The notes under the pieces were generated by a model. That model did not search any database. It was given only the letters and a program-made list of their open reading frames with translations, and was not told the DNA's origin. The translations under genes and the position numbers were made by a program. A DNA stretch of 64,000 nt from JAHECE01 sp963780675 (GTDB taxonomy: Bacteria > Actinomycetota > Actinomycetes > Actinomycetales > JAHECE01): the NCBI GenBank assembly GCA_963780675.1, contig CAWACR010000008.1, forward strand, positions 1-64,000. The letters are read 5' to 3'. This document shows positions 57,481 through 64,000 of the stretch, one piece after another. How positions within the stretch are numbered: position 1 is the stretch's first letter; every line of letters starts with the position of its first letter.

Positions 57481-58668
57481 TCAGTCCGCGGGGACGACGA
57501 CGGCGCCGCCCGCCTCGAGCGCAAGGGTCACCTCCGCGCCGGGCATCCAGGCGCGCGTGCCGTCGTCGAGGGCGGTCACAACAGGTCCGGCGGTCACGAG
57601 TCCGGCGCCCCGGACGGCGCCGCCGTCCTGCGCATCGCAGCCCCCGAGGACGAGCCGGACGTCGATCTCGGCCCCGCCGCGCCGCGCCCGGGAACCCAGC
57701 ACAACACCTCGAAGCCCCTGGTCAGAGCCTCCGACCGGGGGCGCGCCGTGCTCACCGAGGCTCAGCGCGCCCGGGGCGATCGCGAGGAGGGCGGGGGCGC
57801 CGTCGTCGTCGGTGGTGGGCAGGAACGCCTCGTAACCGAGGAACTCCGCAACGGTCCGCGAGGCGGGCGCGCGCCAGAGCCTCGCGGGCGTGTCCACCTG
57901 GAGGAGGCGGCCGGCGGACAGGACGGCGACGCGATCGGCGACGGCGAAGGCCTCGTCGTGGTCGTGCGTGACGTACAGCGCGGTGGTGCCGGCGCGGCGG
58001 AGGATCGCAGCAAGATCGCCGGTCAGGCGCTCGCGGAGGGCGCGGTCGAGGGCGGAGAGGGGCTCGTCGAGGAGGAGGAGCCTGGGCCGCGGGGCGAGCG
58101 CGCGGGCGAGAGCGACGCGCTGCTGCTCGCCGCCGGAGAGCGTGGCGACGGCGCGGCGCCCGTACCCGGCGAGGCCCACCAGTTCCAGCAGCTCGGCGCT
58201 GCGCGCGCGACGCTCCTCGCGGGGGACGCGCGCCATCTCGAGGCCGAACGCCACGTTCCCGCCGACGTCGCGGTGCACGAAGAGTTGCCCGTCCTGGAAC
58301 ATCAGGCCGAACCCGCGCTTGTGGACGGGGACAGCCGCGAGGTCTTCGCCGTCCCAGCTGACGGAACCTTCGTCCACGGGTTGGAGGCCGGCGACGGCGC
58401 GGAGCAGCGTGGACTTGCCGCACCCCGAGGGGCCGAGCAGGGCGACCACCTCGCCCGGGGCGACGTCGAGCGACACCCCGGCGAGCGCCGTCGTCGGCCC
58501 GAAGCGGACGGTGACCCCGTCCACCGCCAGCCCCGCGCGCTCGCCGGCCTCCCCCCTCCCGCCGTCCGCACCCTTGCCGAACGCGGGGTTATGGGTCGAT
58601 TCGACGCCCTGATGACCCATAACCCCGCGTTCGGCACGGGAGGGGACAGAGGCCCGCGAGGTGGTCAC
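57481..58668 (-). CDS. thiQ: ABC transporter ATPase, thiamine uptake (ThiQ-like)
   Basis: A 395-residue ABC ATPase. Walker A is LLGPSGCGKSTLLRAVAG (about 79-96 allowing for the long N-terminus), the signature is LSGGEQQRVALARALA, Walker B RLLLLDEPLSALD and the switch THDHDEAFAV; the C-terminal part is a regulatory beta domain. The GTG start overlaps the thiP stop (GTGA). Codons for AERGVMGHQGVESTHNPAFG near residue 13-32 derive from palindromic element B3 inserted in frame before the ATPase fold, an addition lacking in normal ThiQ. Function in thiamine import follows from the ThiB and riboswitch context. Confidence 0.88.
   Translation of the reverse strand: MTTSRASVPSRAERGVMGHQGVESTHNPAFGKGADGGRGEAGERAGLAVDGVTVRFGPTTALAGVSLDVAPGEVVALLGPSGCGKSTLLRAVAGLQPVDEGSVSWDGEDLAAVPVHKRGFGLMFQDGQLFVHRDVGGNVAFGLEMARVPREERRARSAELLELVGLAGYGRRAVATLSGGEQQRVALARALAPRPRLLLLDEPLSALDRALRERLTGDLAAILRRAGTTALYVTHDHDEAFAVADRVAVLSAGRLLQVDTPARLWRAPASRTVAEFLGYEAFLPTTDDDGAPALLAIAPGALSLGEHGAPPVGGSDQGLRGVVLGSRARRGGAEIDVRLVLGGCDAQDGGAVRGAGLVTAGPVVTALDDGTRAWMPGAEVTLALEAGGAVVVPAD
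58575..58636. repeat. palindromic element B3, inside the thiQ N-terminus
   Basis: TGCCGAACGCGGGGTTATGG continues to a 23-base arm (58575-58597) whose exact complement lies at 58614-58636, with a 16-base spacer. In the thiQ frame it reads AERGVMG...STHNPAFG, the same frame as copy B1 in xdhB. Confidence 0.9.
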
Positions 58669-60440
58669 AACTCGCCCGCCGATCCCACGCGCAGGCGCTC
58701 GGCGACGGCCAGGACGCCCGCCGTCACCACCGCCAGGATCACCGACGCCGCCATCGCCATGCCGAGATTCTCCGCGCCCGGGTGCCCGATGAGCCGATAG
58801 ATCACGACGGGCAGCGTCGGCCGTTCGGGCCGGGCAAGGAACGACGTCGCCCCGAACTCGCCCAGGCTGATGGCGAACGCGAAGCCCACGGCGAGTCCGA
58901 GCGAGCGCCCGAGCACGGGCAGGTCCACCGCGGCGAACACCCGCCCCGGCGAGGCCCCGAGCACCGCGGCCGCCTCGCGCTGCCGCTGGTCGATCGCGCG
59001 CAGCACCGGCAGCACCGTGCGGATCACCAGCGGCACCGCGACCACCGCCTGCGCGATCGGGATGAGGATCGCCGACGAGCGCAGGTCCAGCGGCGGCCGG
59101 TTGAGCGTGATGAGGAACCCGAAGCCCACCGTCACCGCGGAAACCCCCAGCGGCAGCATGAACACGTGGTCGAGCGTCGCGAGCGCCCCCCGCGCCGCCA
59201 CCCGCCGCGGCCGCCGCGACAGCACCACCGAGACCGCCGCCCCCACCACGACGGCGATCACCATCGCGTCCGTCGCGATGCGCAGCGAGTTGACGAGCGC
59301 CTCCCACACCGGCACGGCGAGCGCGTAGCCCGTCCCGGTGCCGGCCAGGTTCGCGTAGTTCTCGACCCCCCACCCCGACGGTGTGCGCAGCGAGCGCACC
59401 GCCAGCGTCACCATCGGCGCCACCAGGAGAACTCCGGCGACGACGGCGGTCACCACCGCCGCGGGCACGTCGCCCCGGCGCAGGGGGTGGGACGCCTCGG
59501 CCTCCGCTGACATCCGCAGGGCACGCTCGCGCCGCCCCCGCATGACGGCGGCGACCCGCAGCGCCACGGTGATCACCACGATCTGGGTGATCGAGAGGAC
59601 CGCGGCCGAGCGCAGGTCGAGGTACTGCGTGGTCTGGACGTAGATCTCGGTCTCGATCGTGCCGAACCGCGGCCCGCCGAGCACCAGCACGATCCCGAAC
59701 GCCGCCGCGCAGTAGAGGAACACGACGGCGGCGGCGGAGGCGATCGCGGGGGTGAGCGCCGGCAGCGTCACGGCCGTGAACGCGCGCCACGGCGGCGCGC
59801 CGAGGGCCCTCGCGGCCTGCGCGGCCCGGTCGTCGAGATGCGCCCACATCCCGCCCACCGTCCGCACCACCACGGAGTAGTTGAAGAACACCAGCGCCGC
59901 GACGATCGCGGCCAACGTGCCGTCGATCTGCAGGAAGCCGAGCGGCCCGCCCTCCACGAGGAGGGAGCGGAACGCCACGCCGACGACGACGGTCGGCAGC
60001 ACGAACGGCACCGTCACCAGGGCGCGGATCGCCCGGCGGCCGGGGAACGTGCAGCGGTAGAGCACATAGGCACCCGGCACGCCGAGCAGCACCGACAGCG
60101 CCGTGCCGAGCGCCGCCTGGCCGAGCGTGAGCCCGATGATGCGCCAGGTCCGGGGCCGGGCGAAGACCTCCTGGAAGCCCGTGAGGTCCAGGGCGCCGTC
60201 GGTGACGAGCCCGCGGCCGATGATCGAGAGCACGGGCCACGCGAAGAACACCGCCAGGAACACCACAGGCCCGCCGACCAGCAGCACCCACCCCGCCGGG
60301 CCGAGCACCCGGGAGGCGAGGAACCCGCGGAGGGAGCCGGCCGCCGTCGTCGTCCGCGCGCGCCGCCCGCCCGGCCCCTGCTCGGGGACGGGCGGGGCGG
60401 GACCCGGCACGGCGGGGCTCGGCACGGCGGGACCCGGCAC
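58665..60440 (-). CDS. thiP: thiamine ABC transporter permease (ThiP-like)
   Basis: A 591-residue permease with two fused binding-protein-dependent transport domains, as in ThiP and other iron/thiamine permeases. Twelve or so hydrophobic helices are visible; EAA-type loops occur near GAPPWRAFTAVTLPALTPAIAS and GASPGRVFAAVDLPVLGRSL, the sites that contact the ATPase. The GTG at 60440 is the first start after the thiB stop, nine bases earlier; the N-terminal tail contains a 15-base repeat encoding VPGPA units. The gene is between thiB and thiQ. Confidence 0.9.
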   Translation of the reverse strand: MPGPAVPSPAVPGPAPPVPEQGPGGRRARTTTAAGSLRGFLASRVLGPAGWVLLVGGPVVFLAVFFAWPVLSIIGRGLVTDGALDLTGFQEVFARPRTWRIIGLTLGQAALGTALSVLLGVPGAYVLYRCTFPGRRAIRALVTVPFVLPTVVVGVAFRSLLVEGGPLGFLQIDGTLAAIVAALVFFNYSVVVRTVGGMWAHLDDRAAQAARALGAPPWRAFTAVTLPALTPAIASAAAVVFLYCAAAFGIVLVLGGPRFGTIETEIYVQTTQYLDLRSAAVLSITQIVVITVALRVAAVMRGRRERALRMSAEAEASHPLRRGDVPAAVVTAVVAGVLLVAPMVTLAVRSLRTPSGWGVENYANLAGTGTGYALAVPVWEALVNSLRIATDAMVIAVVVGAAVSVVLSRRPRRVAARGALATLDHVFMLPLGVSAVTVGFGFLITLNRPPLDLRSSAILIPIAQAVVAVPLVIRTVLPVLRAIDQRQREAAAVLGASPGRVFAAVDLPVLGRSLGLAVGFAFAISLGEFGATSFLARPERPTLPVVIYRLIGHPGAENLGMAMAASVILAVVTAGVLAVAERLRVGSAGEL

Positions 60441-60448
60441 GGCGGGCG

Positions 60449-61555
60449 CTAGCCGATCACGATGTCGGTCCAGCGCTCGACCCACGCCTCCCGGTTCGCG
60501 GCGATGTCCTCCGGCGCCACCTCGAACGGCGCCGTCGCCTGCGGCGCGAACGCGACCCACGACTCGGGCAGCGTGGCCTCGGCGGAGGCCGGGTAGACGT
60601 ACATCTGCTCCGGGATCGCCTCCTGGAACGCGGTCGAGAGCATGAAGTCGACCAGTTGCTGGGCGCCGTCGGGGTTGGCCGCGCCCTCGAGGACGCCGGC
60701 GTACTCGACCTGCCGGAAGCAGGTGTCCAGGAGCGCCCCGGTGGGTGCGACATCGGAGCCCTCGGGCACCTCGTACGGCGGGGAGGACGCGTAGGAGACC
60801 ACGAGCGGGCGCGGGCCCTCCCCGGATGAACCGGAGAAGTCGATCGTGTAGGCGTCGGTCCAGCCTGCGGCCACCTTCACGCCGTTGGCACGCAGGTCGG
60901 CCCAGTACTGCTCCCAGCCGCCGTCACCGAACGCGCCGATCGTGGCCAGCAGGAAGGCCAGCCCGGGCGACGACGACGCCGGGTCCTGGACCACGAGGAG
61001 GTCCCGGTACTCGGGCTTCGCCAGGTCCTCGAGCGTGACGGGCTCGGGGATGCCGGCGTCGGCGAACCACTCGTGGTCGACGTTGACGCAGACGTCGCCG
61101 GTGTCGATCGCCGTGAGCCGGCCGGAGCCGTCGGGCGCGAGGGCGTCGACCTCGGGGCCGGCGGCGGGCGACTCGTACGCCGCGACGATCCCCTCGTCCA
61201 GCGCGCGCGAGGCGAAGGTGTTGTCGACGCCGAACACGACGTCGCCCAGCGGGGCGTCCTTCGAGAGGACGAGCTGGTTGACCATCGAACCGGCGTCGCC
61301 GAGCGCCCGGACGTCGACCGTCAGGCCCGTCTCCTGGGTGAACGCGGCGAGGACCTCCTCGCTCATCGCGAAGGAGTCGTGGGTGATCAGGACGACGGTG
61401 CCGGCCGCCGTCGCGTCGTCGTCCGCGGAGCCGCCGTCGCCGGCGAGGGAGCAGCCGGTCAGGGCCACGGCGGCGAGGCCGACGACGGCGCCCGCCAGGG
61501 TGCGTCGGTGCACGCGGCCGGGGCGAGGGGTGGGGCTGGGGTGGGTGGTGGTCAT
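60449..61555 (-). CDS. thiB: thiamine ABC transporter substrate-binding protein
   Basis: A 368-residue lipoprotein. A Tat/Sec-like N-terminus (RRTLAGAVVGLAAVALTGC) ends in a lipobox with Cys 35, after which the mature part binds its ligand outside the membrane. The fold-typical segments VLITHDSFAMSEEVLAAFTQETGL, LGDVVFGVDNTFASRA, DVCVNVDHEWF and VVSYASSPPYEVPEG match ThiB. It delivers thiamine to ThiP. A TPP riboswitch lies about 80 bases upstream of its ATG at 61555, so the thiB-thiP-thiQ operon is repressed by thiamine pyrophosphate. Confidence 0.93.
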   Translation of the reverse strand: MTTTHPSPTPRPGRVHRRTLAGAVVGLAAVALTGCSLAGDGGSADDDATAAGTVVLITHDSFAMSEEVLAAFTQETGLTVDVRALGDAGSMVNQLVLSKDAPLGDVVFGVDNTFASRALDEGIVAAYESPAAGPEVDALAPDGSGRLTAIDTGDVCVNVDHEWFADAGIPEPVTLEDLAKPEYRDLLVVQDPASSSPGLAFLLATIGAFGDGGWEQYWADLRANGVKVAAGWTDAYTIDFSGSSGEGPRPLVVSYASSPPYEVPEGSDVAPTGALLDTCFRQVEYAGVLEGAANPDGAQQLVDFMLSTAFQEAIPEQMYVYPASAEATLPESWVAFAPQATAPFEVAPEDIAANREAWVERWTDIVIG

Positions 61556-61636
61556 GCGGATGTCCTCCTCACGGTGTGAAGAGGGCCCGGGGCGTGCCGC
61601 CGCGGGTCGCGCGGTGGACGTCCCGGGGAGAGATCC

Positions 61637-61733
61637 CGACTTCCTTCGCCGGTGCTAACCGGAGCAGGTTCGAGGGTCTGCGGCGGACCGCACTCTCAGC
61701 GCGTGTGCCCGGTGCGGGCTCGGCGCTCCCCTG
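61637..61733 (-). promoter_or_regulatory. TPP riboswitch (THI element)
   Basis: Read on the minus strand it shows the aptamer core in order: GGGGAGC, CTGAGAGTGCGG, ACCCTCGAACCTG, then CTCCGGTTAGCACCGGCGAAGGAAG. These match the conserved P2/J loops and the ACCTG...GGTTA...CCGGCGAAGGAA part of the TPP aptamer. It controls thiB-thiP-thiQ. Confidence 0.93.
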
Positions 61734-61767
61734 TCGTTCGGAAGAACTCTACCCGCGCCCGGCCACC

Positions 61768-61790
61768 CCTCCTTTTCAGCGAAGGGGAGG
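61768..61790. terminator. weak hairpin between riboswitch and DUF4235 gene
   Basis: CCTCCTTTT pairs with AAGGGGAGG, allowing two GU pairs, around the loop CAGCG. It may end upstream transcription on the plus strand. The rest of 61556-61908 holds only the riboswitch and a GGAGACC ribosome binding site near 61899. Confidence 0.35.
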
Positions 61791-61908
61791 CGCGGGGCAC
61801 GGTGTCCGGCTAGGTTCGGGGTACCACGGGGTTGGGGTACCACTGGCCCACCGTGGTCATGCGGGTGCGGCACAAGCGCACCGACCGCACCGATGAAGGA
61901 GACCAACC

Positions 61909-62178
61909 GTGCCGAATGCGTGGACCTTGATCCGTATCGCCGCCTACCTCGCGGCCGGCTTCCTCGTCGAGCAGGTCGTCACCACCGGGTGGAAGGTCGC
62001 GAGCGGGCACCAGCCGCCGGTCGACCCGGAGGACATCGACTCCCACGCCGGCGAAGTCGTCGCCTACGCCGTGCTCTCCGGCGCCTTGATCGCGCTGGCG
62101 CGCGTGATCGCGGTGCGTACCGCGGCCCGCGCGTACACGAAGTACACGGCCCAGCCGATCCCCAAGGTCGCCTCGTAG
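61909..62178 (+). CDS. DUF4235 family membrane protein
   Basis: An 89-residue protein of the DUF4235 family, with two membrane helices (about 8-26 and 48-70) separated by an HQPPVDPEDIDSHAGEV loop. The GTG start follows GAAGGAGACC. Family function is unknown; it stands alone between the thiamine and antiporter operons. Confidence 0.85.
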   Translation: MPNAWTLIRIAAYLAAGFLVEQVVTTGWKVASGHQPPVDPEDIDSHAGEVVAYAVLSGALIALARVIAVRTAARAYTKYTAQPIPKVAS

Positions 62179-62258
62179 ACGGTTCCCTCGTCAACGGGCC
62201 GCTCCGTCGAGCGGCACTCCTCGTCGAGCGGCACCCCTCGTCGAGCCGATCCCGGCGG

Positions 62259-62666
62259 CTACCCGCCGCCCTCGGTCCGCGGCACCCCGCGCTCAGCGGC
62301 CTGCTCGCCGAGGTTCCGCTCGGCCTCCTCGAGATCGATGGTCAGCTCGTCCCGCACCAGCAGGTCGGGCCGGATCTTCCCCGTGCGGTAGCCCGCCCGG
62401 CCCACCATGTGCGCCGCCACGGGCGCGGTGATCATCTGGAAGAGGACGACGAGCACCAAGGTGCCCAGCACCGCCGCCGTCCGGAGGTGCAGGGCGAGGC
62501 CCGCCATCATCAGGATCAGGCCGAGCACCTGCGGCTTCGTCGCCGCGTGCATGCGAGAGAGCAGGTCGGGAAACCGCGCGAGGCCGATCCCGGCCACGAG
62601 CGAGAGCAGGCTGCCCAGCAGGAAGCACCCGGCGGCAGCGACGTCGGCGAGCACGGACCAGGTCAT
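62259..62666 (-). CDS. mrpG: Na+/H+ antiporter subunit G
   Basis: A 135-residue membrane protein of the MnhG/MrpG family, part of the Mrp multi-subunit Na+/H+ antiporter. Three helices lie near 8-27, 45-62 and 68-88, with the family motif ARFPDLLSRMHAATKPQVLG (about 30-49) and an acidic tail. Its ATG overlaps the mrpF stop (ATGA). It is the last gene of the visible mrpD-E-F-G series. Confidence 0.92.
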   Translation of the reverse strand: MTWSVLADVAAAGCFLLGSLLSLVAGIGLARFPDLLSRMHAATKPQVLGLILMMAGLALHLRTAAVLGTLVLVVLFQMITAPVAAHMVGRAGYRTGKIRPDLLVRDELTIDLEEAERNLGEQAAERGVPRTEGGG

Positions 62667-63178
62667 CGCGCAGACCCCCCGCCGCGAGCGCCGTCGTCGT
62701 CCTGAGCCGGCGCGGGACCGGCCGGATCCGTGCCACCGGCCGGCGGCGCGGCGCCACCACGGATGGCGCCACCGCGGATGACACCACCGCGGATGACACC
62801 CAGGGGCGCGCCGCCACCCGGTCCGACATCACCGGGCGTGACAGCCGACCGTTCCACCGACGGCCCCCGCCGCCCGCCCATCCGCGCGATCTCCTCCGCG
62901 GTGAGGATCCGCCGCTCGTCCTCGGACTCGGCCGACGCGAACCGTGCGACGGACACCGACCCCACGAACCCCACCAGAGAGAGCACCACCATGACGGGGA
63001 GCAGGTCGCGCCGGTCGAACCAGGCGGCGTAGAGGGCGAACGCGGCGAGCAGCGTCGAGACCGTCACGTCGAGGGCGACGACGCGGTCGAGGATGCTGGG
63101 CCCCGCCTCGACCCGCCGCACCACGAGCACGATCGCGGCGACGAGCATCGCCGCGCTGATCAGGATGACCACACTCAC
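62663..63178 (-). CDS. mrpF: Na+/H+ antiporter subunit F with long C-terminal extension
   Basis: A 171-residue MrpF. The first 85 residues are the family core with three helices and the GPSILDRVVALDVTVSTLLA segment. The remaining half is a charged, Gly/Pro-rich extension absent from most MrpF, including three VIRGG-type repeats encoded by 15-base tandem units (about 62755-62800). The GTG start overlaps the mrpE stop (GTGA) and the end overlaps mrpG. Confidence 0.9.
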   Translation of the reverse strand: MSVVILISAAMLVAAIVLVVRRVEAGPSILDRVVALDVTVSTLLAAFALYAAWFDRRDLLPVMVVLSLVGFVGSVSVARFASAESEDERRILTAEEIARMGGRRGPSVERSAVTPGDVGPGGGAPLGVIRGGVIRGGAIRGGAAPPAGGTDPAGPAPAQDDDGARGGGSAR

Positions 63179-63795
63179 GGCCGGGCCCCCGTTCCGCCGT
63201 CGGGGCCGCGATCCGACCCGCCCCCGGACCCCGGCCGCCGACGCCTCGGCCTGGCGGGCAGGCCCGCGGCGATGATCTCCTCCCGCGGCGCGATCGCGTA
63301 CAGCACGCGCTCCTCCTGCGCGAGGGCGTGCTCCCTGGCCCGCTCCAGACCACCCGCCATCTCGACGTCGAGCACATGCACATAGAGCGTGCCGGTGAAC
63401 CGGTGCGCCTCCACCACGATGCTGCCCGGGACGAGGGACAGCAGCTCGGAGGTCATGGTGAGCACCACGTCCGAGTGGCTGCGCAGGCGCACCCGGATCA
63501 CGGCGCCCTTCGGCACGCGCCGCGGACGCAGGGCGAGCACGGCCACCTGGTACGACGCCACCACGAGGTCCCGCGCGAAGACCGCGAGGAGGACGGCGGT
63601 GCCGCGCGGGTGGAGGCGCGCGTGGAACGGCACGGGGGTGAGCGGGAGGAGCGTCGTCGCAAGCATGGCGACGACGGCCCCGGCGAGCACGTTGGCGAGG
63701 CTCAGGTCGCTCCACAGCATCACCCAGACGGCGGTCAGCCACACCACGAGAAGGGGGTGGGGCGTGAACCTGCGCCGGAGCGTGGTCGCGGTCAT
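63175..63795 (-). CDS. mrpE: Na+/H+ antiporter subunit E
   Basis: A 206-residue MrpE/MnhE. It has N-terminal helices (about 12-55) with the family features AVWVMLWSDLSLANVLAG, then DLVVASYQVAVLAL and the conserved MTSELLSLVPGSIVVEAHRFTGTLYVHVLDV segment near 115-145. The last 35 residues are Arg/Gly-rich and not conserved. Start and end overlap mrpD and mrpF by four bases, so translation is coupled along the operon. Confidence 0.92.
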   Translation of the reverse strand: MTATTLRRRFTPHPLLVVWLTAVWVMLWSDLSLANVLAGAVVAMLATTLLPLTPVPFHARLHPRGTAVLLAVFARDLVVASYQVAVLALRPRRVPKGAVIRVRLRSHSDVVLTMTSELLSLVPGSIVVEAHRFTGTLYVHVLDVEMAGGLERAREHALAQEERVLYAIAPREEIIAAGLPARPRRRRPGSGGGSDRGPDGGTGARP

Positions 63796-64000
63796 GGCGT
63801 GCTCCCCTCGGCGACCTCGGCCGACCGGCCCCCACCGCGCTCGCCGTCGGGCAGGACGGCCGTGACGTACGTGGTCCGGTCCCGCAGGCTCTGCGCCGCG
63901 GCGTCGGTGTAGGCATAGAGCGGGCCGGCGAAGACGGTGATGGCAAGGCCGACGACCACGAGCGCGCCGGCCGCGGTGACCATCCCCCGCGGCGACGGCC
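63792..64000 (-). CDS. mrpD: Na+/H+ antiporter subunit D (C-terminal part)
   Basis: The C-terminal 69 codons of a MrpD-like proton-translocating subunit; the rest lies beyond the window. One helix (ALVVVGLAITVFAGPLYAYTDAAAQSL) matches the MrpD C-terminal helix and the order D-E-F-G supports it. The stop overlaps the mrpE start (ATGA). Confidence 0.75.
   Translation of the reverse strand, partial: PSPRGMVTAAGALVVVGLAITVFAGPLYAYTDAAAQSLRDRTTYVTAVLPDGERGGGRSAEVAEGSTP

Noticed and set aside
61637..61733. A tRNA gene, because of the GGTTCGAG string near 61668
   Set aside because: No acceptor, D or anticodon arms can be drawn, and the same bases fit the TPP aptamer fully.

Overview
The window is about 64 kb of very GC-rich chromosome from an actinobacterium. 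The HspR/HAIR heat-shock circuit, DUF3073 and DUF3618 proteins, polyphosphate glucokinase, ThiBPQ behind a TPP riboswitch, abundant GTG starts with GTGA/ATGA overlaps, and leaderless promoters (TAnnnT about 7 nt before the start codon) all point there. The gene set looks most like Micrococcales (Cellulomonas, Georgenia or Promicromonospora relatives). That placement is inference; there is no rRNA in the window.

Layout. 0-2.7 kb: end of an FtsX-type permease, DUF3618 and DUF3073 genes, then a 17-bp minisatellite. 2.7-13 kb (minus strand): purM, purF, an RNB ribonuclease, a sterol-carrier-like protein, aspA, gdhA, purL. 13-19.4 kb: TauE/SafE transporter, acyl-CoA oxidase, TetR regulator, thiolase and a large FabG (a fatty-acid oxidation unit). 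19.4-23 kb: FMN reductase, DinB, GDSL esterase, arsM and arsC. 23-27.7 kb: purQ, purS, purC, pyrE, an SDR, exonuclease III. 27.8-38 kb: clpB, membrane/hypothetical genes, amidase, then dnaK-grpE-dnaJ-hspR, with HspR-type inverted repeats upstream of both clpB and dnaK. 37.8-45.8 kb: MntA-HepT toxin-antitoxin pair, SWIM/SNF2 helicase, pentapeptide protein, DUF4921 protein, and an AbiEi/DUF559-like gene between two palindromic elements. 45.8-50.2 kb: NUDIX hydrolase, P-loop kinase, ppgK, guanine deaminase. 50.2-55.3 kb: xdhC and xanthine dehydrogenase, overlapping guaD. 55.4-61.7 kb: GNAT, glutamine amidotransferase, thiQ-thiP-thiB and TPP riboswitch. 61.9-64 kb: DUF4235 and the mrpG-F-E-D end of a Na+/H+ antiporter operon.

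Functional themes are de novo purine synthesis (purM, F, L, Q, S, C), purine salvage/catabolism (guaD, xdhCAB), protein quality control, thiamine uptake and cation homeostasis.

Two things set the window apart. First, single-base frameshifts, mostly insertions, are packed into a few patches (purF, purL, xdhB, with strays in purM, aspA, gdhA, purQ, arsM, dnaK, DUF4921, xdhC), while stretches of 10 kb or more are clean. Patchy sequence quality is the simplest explanation, though purine genes are over-represented. Second, there are several small repeat systems: a coding-compatible palindrome family (three copies, 55-58.7 kb), a second palindrome family bracketing the DUF559-like gene, and 17-bp-period repeats at 2.4 kb, in arsM, and at the mntA/hepT junction.
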